64,000 nucleotides of DNA from NCBI GenBank assembly GCA_951217055.1, contig OX578282.1:22524106-22588105 (forward strand), written 5' to 3'. The notes beneath the pieces were generated by a model. That model was given only the letters and a program-made list of their open reading frames with translations. It did no database searches and was not told the origin of the DNA. Positions 58,666 through 64,000 of this stretch are shown here, in pieces (positions within the stretch are counted from its first letter, which is position 1; every line of letters begins with the position of its first letter). Both the position numbers and the translations under genes were made by a program. Source of the DNA: Gerris lacustris. Lineage: Eukaryota; Arthropoda; Insecta; Hemiptera; Gerridae.

Positions 58666-59117
58666 TATATACAATTGATAACGAGCCAAATATTAACCAA
58701 TGGAGTCAAACCAAATAAACGCAAACTCCATGTGGATATCGCTTATCGCTACACTGTCATCACTGCACACTTTCAAGAAAGTACTGTCGAAATGACTGAA
58801 ATTGTATTTTAACGTGAGCGTACTATCACCGTGTAACCGAACAAACAATTAATTATGATAAACAGTGGTAGGCAATGATGTCGAATCAGGTAGTTAAATA
58901 CTGCATAAACAACTAATAACGAGCCAAATATTAACCAATTGTGTTAAGCCTAAATGATTCAACACAAACAATAAATTAGGGAAAGTGAACTTAAACACTT
59001 GAACTTAAGGACTTGAAATCACTGAGTATGATAACCAGTGGTCCAATCAGGTTGGTAGTTTGATACACTTAATCAATATGCCAGACATTCATTAATGGTG
59101 TTATTTCCAAATGTTCC

Positions 59118-59160
59118 CCACAAAACGGACTCTTTTTGTTTTGAGAGTCCATTTTGTGTC
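59118..59160. repeat. Hairpin beside C1-like motif
   Basis: ACAAAACGGACTCT and AGAGTCCATTTTGTG type arms pair over about 13 bp with one mismatch around an 11-nt loop. Confidence 0.65.
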
Positions 59161-59199
59161 TTTCATGTGACTCAAGGTCGGGTTTTTTCCTTTACCTTT

Positions 59200-59290
59200 T
59201 ACCGGCACTGATGATGGCCGAGAGGCCGAAATCTAGTTTTGTGAAATAAATACTATTCTGTACAGTGGCTTTCCAGTTTTTCATTATTTT
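59200..59290 (+). repeat. Ribozyme-like repeat C1 variant
   Basis: GGCACTGATGATGGCCGAGA + GGCCGAAA is followed by 'tgtgaaataaatac' in place of the usual downstream text. Single arm. Confidence 0.6.
59208..59231 (+). ncRNA. Hammerhead-like motif with GNRA loop
   Basis: CTGATGA, T, GGCC-GAGA-GGCC, GAAA. It has a perfect 4-bp stem capped by a GAGA tetraloop of the stable GNRA class. It is the most compact copy. Confidence 0.4.
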
Positions 59291-59299
59291 ATTGAGTAT

Positions 59300-59990
59300 A
59301 TTTATCAAATAAACACCTAACAACAATTAAATAAGTACCTTATAAACAACTGATGATCTTAAGGACAAACTAAACCATCAAAATAAACACAGAGCAAAGT
59401 AACATTCGTAGTTACCTCATCAGAATAGTTATAAAAAACCTAATCTCGAACATAATTGTACAAAAATAAACAGGTCAAGTGTGTGCTAGTCAGCACATAG
59501 CGAAGGTCCGTAGGCAACCCTGTATAGTTTAAGTAGTACCCTATTGATGGTGTTTTTTAAAATGCTAAAAAGCTTACTTTGAACTATCCTATGGGTCTGA
59601 AATTCTCAAAACACATAAACAAACTTCTGATAAAGTATTTTTTTGCCACTGAACCGGACTATAACCATATAAATACATCGAAAAGACCATAGTTATGAAA
59701 AAACGTATTTTGTCAACAAAAAATAAAATAATATTTTTTTCGAAATTTCCAAAAAGTCGTATCTTTCCTTTTGGTCGAAGAATGTTGAGGAATTTTTTCA
59801 GATTTTTTCCACTTCACATAAGCGAGATAGAGGGGGGGGGGGGACACGTTTCACACCCAATTCAAACTTGCCTACGCTCGCCCTATCAAAGTTATAACCA
59901 AAGAATTATATATTTTTGTAATCAGCTCAACGTACCCTTTCATATGATACCCCTCACGGTGTCGAAAAAATTTTTTAACCCTTACGTTTT
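59300..59990. other. No gene recognised
   Basis: A G10 run lies near 59832. The 115-codon frame at 59.70-60.04 kb is AT-rich, runs into a family B repeat and has no known domain. Confidence 0.4.
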
Positions 59991-60039
59991 TTTACCCTTA
60001 TTTTTTTTGAAAAATATTCTTTTTAAGTCGCTATATTTT

Positions 60040-60190
60040 TAAAATATGTGGGTAGGTACAAGACACATACATGCCAAGTTTCAAAGTGATCGGACGAAAG
60101 GTGTAGCCGTGAGAGCAGGCGACAGGACGGTCGGACAGACACACGCAGGAAAATATAAGGGTCCTTGGTTTTGCCTATGGACCCTAAAAA
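60040..60190 (+). repeat. Family B 3' end
   Basis: 'catgccaagtttcaaagtga' and 'tcggacg', a GACA-type run, then AAGGGTCCTTGG, loop, GGACCCTAAAAA. Confidence 0.75.
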
Positions 60191-60194
60191 TTGT

Positions 60195-60975
60195 TATCAA
60201 AACTGAATTTAAATAACAAACGAAAAAAAATGGCATAAATCTAAAATTAAATAACATCAGAGCAAAAAATATGCCTTTTTTTAAAAGATAACAGCTAAGA
60301 AGAAAAATCTCAAAGGTCTAAATCTAATCTTTATACATTTTCATTGAATTATATTGTTGGTGACTCAATGGAAAACAATCTAAAAATAATCTTTTTGTCT
60401 TTAATTGTTTCCTTACTTAATATTATTTTCACTGTGTTTTTACGTAATCAAGGCATTTGGAAAGAGCCGTGTGGGAGTTTTAGAATTAATTTTTCAACTT
60501 CAGTTCCTTTTCTTTACTTCCCTTCTTCGTAATGGATTCTGGTAATTTATTAGTCTTTTAATTATTGTCTCTTTATTTTTTCCCTTTTTTTTCTTTCCGT
60601 GCATAATCACATTTCTCTCTCGATTTTAAATTAAAAAAAACAAACTTGAAGACGTAAAAGAAGAAAACCACCCCTTGCGAAGATTAAAAGAAAAAGAAAA
60701 TTAGGACGAACTTTTTATTTCTATTAATTCAACTTTTTCCCATCTTTTTTTTTCTCCAAAATTAATATTATAAACTAATTATTTTTAATTTTTTTCCTAT
60801 GGGATGAAGGCAAAAAAGCTTGGTTTCTTTTGTTAATCAAAATGCTTGTATAATTTATCAATTTTTGAAAAAAAACTAATATAATTATAATATTACTCCG
60901 TTAATAAATTAATCTTTGGAGATTTAACAATATTATCGAAAATATTGAAATATTTTGAAGTCAGTATAACGCAAG
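60195..60975. other. AT-rich stretch, no gene seen
   Basis: No element was recognised. Confidence 0.45.
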
Positions 60976-61281
60976 TATTAAGGTGGGTATAGACTATTCT
61001 GACGTTACATGGGCCCACGTCATAATGCGTGTGATATAAAAAAGTAACACAGGGTTTTGTGAGTCTATGTTCACATTGCTCTGACGTGACGTGGGAACGC
61101 GAGATATGATGCTATCTGACGCCACATGCCTTATGACGCGTGGGAGGGATATCTAAACTTCCAGACATTTCTTCAGTCGTGGGAAGGCATCAGAAGAGTC
61201 AGGTGCTATATTTTACTACTCTCTGTACATTTTTTACATACCGTTTTTTAGTGATTTTTTTTTTTGAAGACGGAAGAAGAC

Positions 61282-61398
61282 ATGTTAATTGAATATGTTC
61301 GGGCGAATCCGGTGTTATACGACCCTACACACCGGGAATATAGAAATCAAAATTCACGAAAGGAGGCTTCTTCTACAAGCTGTGGCATTAAATTATAA
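61282..61398 (+). pseudogene. MADF-domain protein, N-terminal fragment
   Basis: ATG 61282 opens a 38-residue frame: MLIEYVRANPVLYDPTHREY, then RNQNSRKEAS. The LIE.VR..P.LYD..H..Y.N...R..A pattern is the first half of a MADF (Adf-1-like) DNA-binding domain, which continues at W with helices 2 and 3. Here the frame leaves the domain after RKEA and stops at TAA 61396-61398. MADF proteins are frequent second ORFs of PIF/Harbinger transposons, where they help bind the element ends. The frame is truncated and would not fold into a full domain. Confidence 0.6.
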
Positions 61399-61512
61399 AA
61401 CTCCCCGAATTCTTCTCGCTCTGCATTGATTGGAGCCGAGAAATGGCTGCAGAGCAGCCATTTCTTCTTCTTCTTCATCATCCAGCACGTCAAAAACATG
61501 GAGAACATTCAT
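61393..61512 (-). pseudogene. Possible Harbinger transposase N-terminus, fragment
   Basis: On the minus strand, ATG at 61512 opens 39 residues, MNVLHVFDVLDDEEEEEMAA, then LQPFLGSNQCRARRIRGVL, ending at TAA 61393-61395. An acidic run followed by an Arg-rich stretch resembles the start of Harbinger nuclease proteins, but the catalytic DDE region is absent and the match is by general character only. It overlaps the MADF-like frame by a few bases at the presumed deletion junction. Confidence 0.35.
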
Positions 61513-61682
61513 GGTAGAAGGCTCAAAACCAACTGAAGGGAGAAGCAACAAGTGCGAAGTGTGTTCTTTCATGTGTCTGACGTCAGAAAAATGTGAACAT
61601 CGCCTCATGTCTGACGTGGTCCCATGTTATCTGACGTGACGTGGGAACACGTCACGTCAGAGTAATCTGTACTTAGCTTAAG

Positions 61683-63655
61683 TCCTTCATCTTTGTAGTC
61701 ATCTAATATATACACTCAACTATCTTTCAACTGCAAGCGGAAGGAATAGGAGTCACTATCACAGTCAAATTCAAAGCTCTGTCAAGCCTTATACGGTTTA
61801 AAGGGGTTTCATATAGTGTATAGACAGTTTTTCACTAACTTACATTAGCCAAGATAACTCTATTGCTTATTTTGAAAGGCTTCAACAACTAGAGACAGAT
61901 CAACAGCCCTAGAGATAGATAGGGAATCTGGAAGAACTATGTGAACATTTATATGGACAATGGACAAATAATAATGCAAGAAGCAAGCTTTGCATAATAG
62001 TGAGACCAGCAAAGATTATCTTTAACACCACAATATGGTTATTTCTGTGTAAAACGCCAATTATTAATGAGAAAAGAAAACCTATGAAACAGTATAGGTA
62101 TAGTAATTATTGTCTTTTTCAGCCATTTCGAGCAACTTCTTAACGATTTAGCGCTTAAACAAGTTCATACTTCTTACGCGGATAAAACATTCTAAGAACG
62201 ATTTCGTATGATTAGCAATGGAAGTTTTAACATTTTAATCGTTTTAGAAAGAATGAAACAAGTCTTCTAATGATGCCGGCTAGATAAGACGAATATAATA
62301 GATGTGGATTCGCGTCCCGGCTAATCTGCAACAATTTTTGACGAGTGACTTGTTAATGGTGAAGCGTTGAATGGTGAAACGCAATACCAATAGAATTCAT
62401 CAATTGTGGACGCTCCTTATTTGATGGATGGCATAATTTAAATTATTCCATCAACGTCAGTAAACGAATGAATTAATGGTTTGGTTCATTGAAATCGGCT
62501 TAAAATACACAATACTATTAAAATCACACAAAAAAGTTTGACGCCATAAAGGTTTGCGAAACAATCTATTAAATTGCTTTGAGCAGGTTGATCAGATCAT
62601 ACATTCGTATGATTCGTTTGGTTCAATCCATTTTTCATCGCACAATCATCATAATATAATCAACTTCAATTGGCCCTCCTTGTGCTTGGAGCATAATTAA
62701 CAACAAATTCCCCAAACTACGGAATTCTGACTCAGTATTACTTTTTAAGGCAAATGGCAAGTACATAGACAAATGCTTTATGAGCATACCTTATGTTACG
62801 AAATGTTACTAAATGTTTACGAAATTCCCATTCCAATTAACACATAATAAACATTTTTAACCAAATCTTTCACTCAAATGGGCTGTATTTTCTTCAATTT
62901 AATATTTGATCAAATTAGACATTTACGAATTAGGCACAGTATATAGTTGATCAACGAGTGACAAATATCGTAATGAAGTAATCACTTAAATAAGAAAGTA
63001 ACCTGAATCAAGCATTACTTTCAACAGTTGCAAAATATAACCACAATCGTCAAAATTTACAAGTTAAATCTGCTACACAATATAAAAAAGAAGATTCTTA
63101 TAAATAAAAGGTAAACAGTTTCACTCTTATACACTCTACCTTGATTGTATATTTCAAAGACTCACGTTATACTTAGTGTGGAAGAAGGAAATGAATTTTA
63201 ATATTCCTGTTTATACATTCTTTTGTTTCTATTTTTTTTTAAAAAATTTCCCCACTCCTATTTCATGTATTTTTTTTAACTCTGTTTCGCTTGTAAAAAA
63301 GTCATCATTCTAACAAGCTCTTTCTACCTAACGTTGTACATACAAAAAAGATGAAAAACTTCTACTTTTTCATCATGTTTAATTCAGGTACTCTAGAAAC
63401 AGAGGTAAGCGTGGAGTGTCCTTCTTGTTCATGTTCGTATGAGCGAGAAATATACGGAATGCGATGACAACCTTGCCACTTTTTTTTGGAAAGCATTTTA
63501 ACGTCACCTACATTCTGTAGTGAGAGTAAATGAAATTTAATGGTAAATATTTCGTAAGTGACACATTTATGTGAACATCAAGGCTACAAGGAAAAGAAAA
63601 TGTATTTTTTTTGTTTTTAGTAACTTCGTCAAATTTACGAATACATATTATATAT
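61683..63655. other. No gene seen in 2 kb
   Basis: AT-rich DNA. No long frame, repeat family or inverted repeat was recognised. Confidence 0.45.
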
Positions 63656-63659
63656 TAGG

Positions 63660-63875
63660 GTACTTCTTTAGTTTGCTACTGAATAAATAACTATTAAGAA
63701 AAAGGTATGTTTAGTCCAATGTACTTTGGGAAAAAAGGAATTTCCCACTTCTGTTTTGATAAGGGGAGTAAATGATTAAAGAAGAACATTACGTACACCT
63801 TCTTTAGATTGTTACTCCCCTCTGTTTTTCTTATAAGGAGATTATCAATCTAAAGAAGTGCCTACAATAGTTTAA
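63660..63875. repeat. Family J foldback, copy 2
   Basis: At 63803-63861 CTTCTTTAGATTGTTACTCC pairs with the inverse of 'aggagattatcaatctaaag' + AAG. A second, decayed half ('aaggggagtaaatgattaaa' + GAAG at about 63760) precedes it. Similar to 54.37-54.53 kb. Confidence 0.65.
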
Positions 63876-64000
63876 TCGGATTTTCTAGCAAGAAATCAGC
63901 ATTTTCAGAGATATAGCTAATCTCTAAAATTAGATATTTTACCAAAAAAAGCAATTTGGGGCGTAAACAGATGATGCCTATTTGGAATTCTATGAGTGAG

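Larger units (their letters stand above)
60982..61678. mobile_element. Harbinger-like non-autonomous element, 697 bp
   Basis: TTAA at 60978-60981 and 61679-61682 flanks TIRs GGTGGGTATAGACTATTCTG + ACGT and (inverse) GCTAAGTACAGATTACTCTG + ACGT, with about 22 of 30 positions alike. TGACGT motifs recur subterminally. Inside, a plus-strand MADF-like start and a minus-strand acidic start meet in the middle. TTAA also suits piggyBac, but a MADF partner protein is a PIF/Harbinger trait. An internal deletion derivative is the simplest reading. Confidence 0.65.

Noticed and set aside
59695..60042. 115-codon plus-strand frame
   Set aside because: Phe/Lys/Arg-rich composition typical of AT-rich non-coding DNA, extending into a family B repeat.

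Overview
This is a eukaryotic, AT-rich, gene-poor window. It is almost certainly arthropod and most likely insect. The evidence is low G+C, long TA microsatellites, 3'-hairpin repeats preceded by GACA-type tetranucleotide runs, tRNA- and 5S-derived SINE-like pieces, and dense small transposon relics. A finer placement (for example Hemiptera) would be a guess. No complete protein-coding gene can be supported. Long open frames are either TA-repeat artefacts or lie inside tandem repeats. The best coding candidates are a G+C-rich block at 290-585, a TATA-box-plus-short-ORF block near 6.0-6.2 kb, and a splice-donor-bearing block at 17.5-18.0 kb. All three are weak.

Layout. 0-6 kb: G+C-rich block, TA microsatellite, a terminal-inverted-repeat (TIR) element with two back-to-back hairpins and a 5S rRNA-like piece (3.4-4.2 kb), and a foldback element (4.65-4.93 kb). 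6-8.3 kb: candidate promoter, then a tandem array that begins at the 3' end of a dispersed repeat (family A) and is interrupted by a 609-bp near-perfect palindrome. 9-12.5 kb: foldback repeat, then a nested complex holding a 133-bp tandem array whose units carry a hammerhead-ribozyme-like core, an inverted single unit, a mariner-like TIR element and smaller foldbacks. 13.7-15 kb: 67-bp satellite. 16-18.8 kb: TA repeat, 21-bp minisatellite, 600-bp TIR element, candidate exon. 20-28 kb: 3'-hairpin repeats (families A and B), tRNA-like SINE fragment, hAT-like element sitting in a TA microsatellite. 29-32 kb: 106-bp dimeric satellite, LINE-like 3' end with an A30 tail. 34.9-38.4 kb: foldback and tRNA-SINE copies. 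41-49.5 kb: ribozyme-like foldbacks (one carrying a tRNA/5S-like insert), a 58-bp perfect palindrome, more family A copies, an inverted tRNA-like duplication, and a G+C-rich multi-hairpin element. 53-64 kb: further copies of these families, and a 697-bp element flanked by TTAA containing a MADF-like protein start.

The main signal is an RNA-like motif: CUGANGA, one extra nucleotide, a short variable stem, then GAAA. It occurs at about 16 sites in four otherwise unrelated foldback or tandem families. The stem sequence differs between families while pairing is kept. It resembles the hammerhead ribozyme core known from Penelope-like retroelements and retrozymes, but it has one consistent extra base. 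Self-cleavage is therefore a hypothesis.
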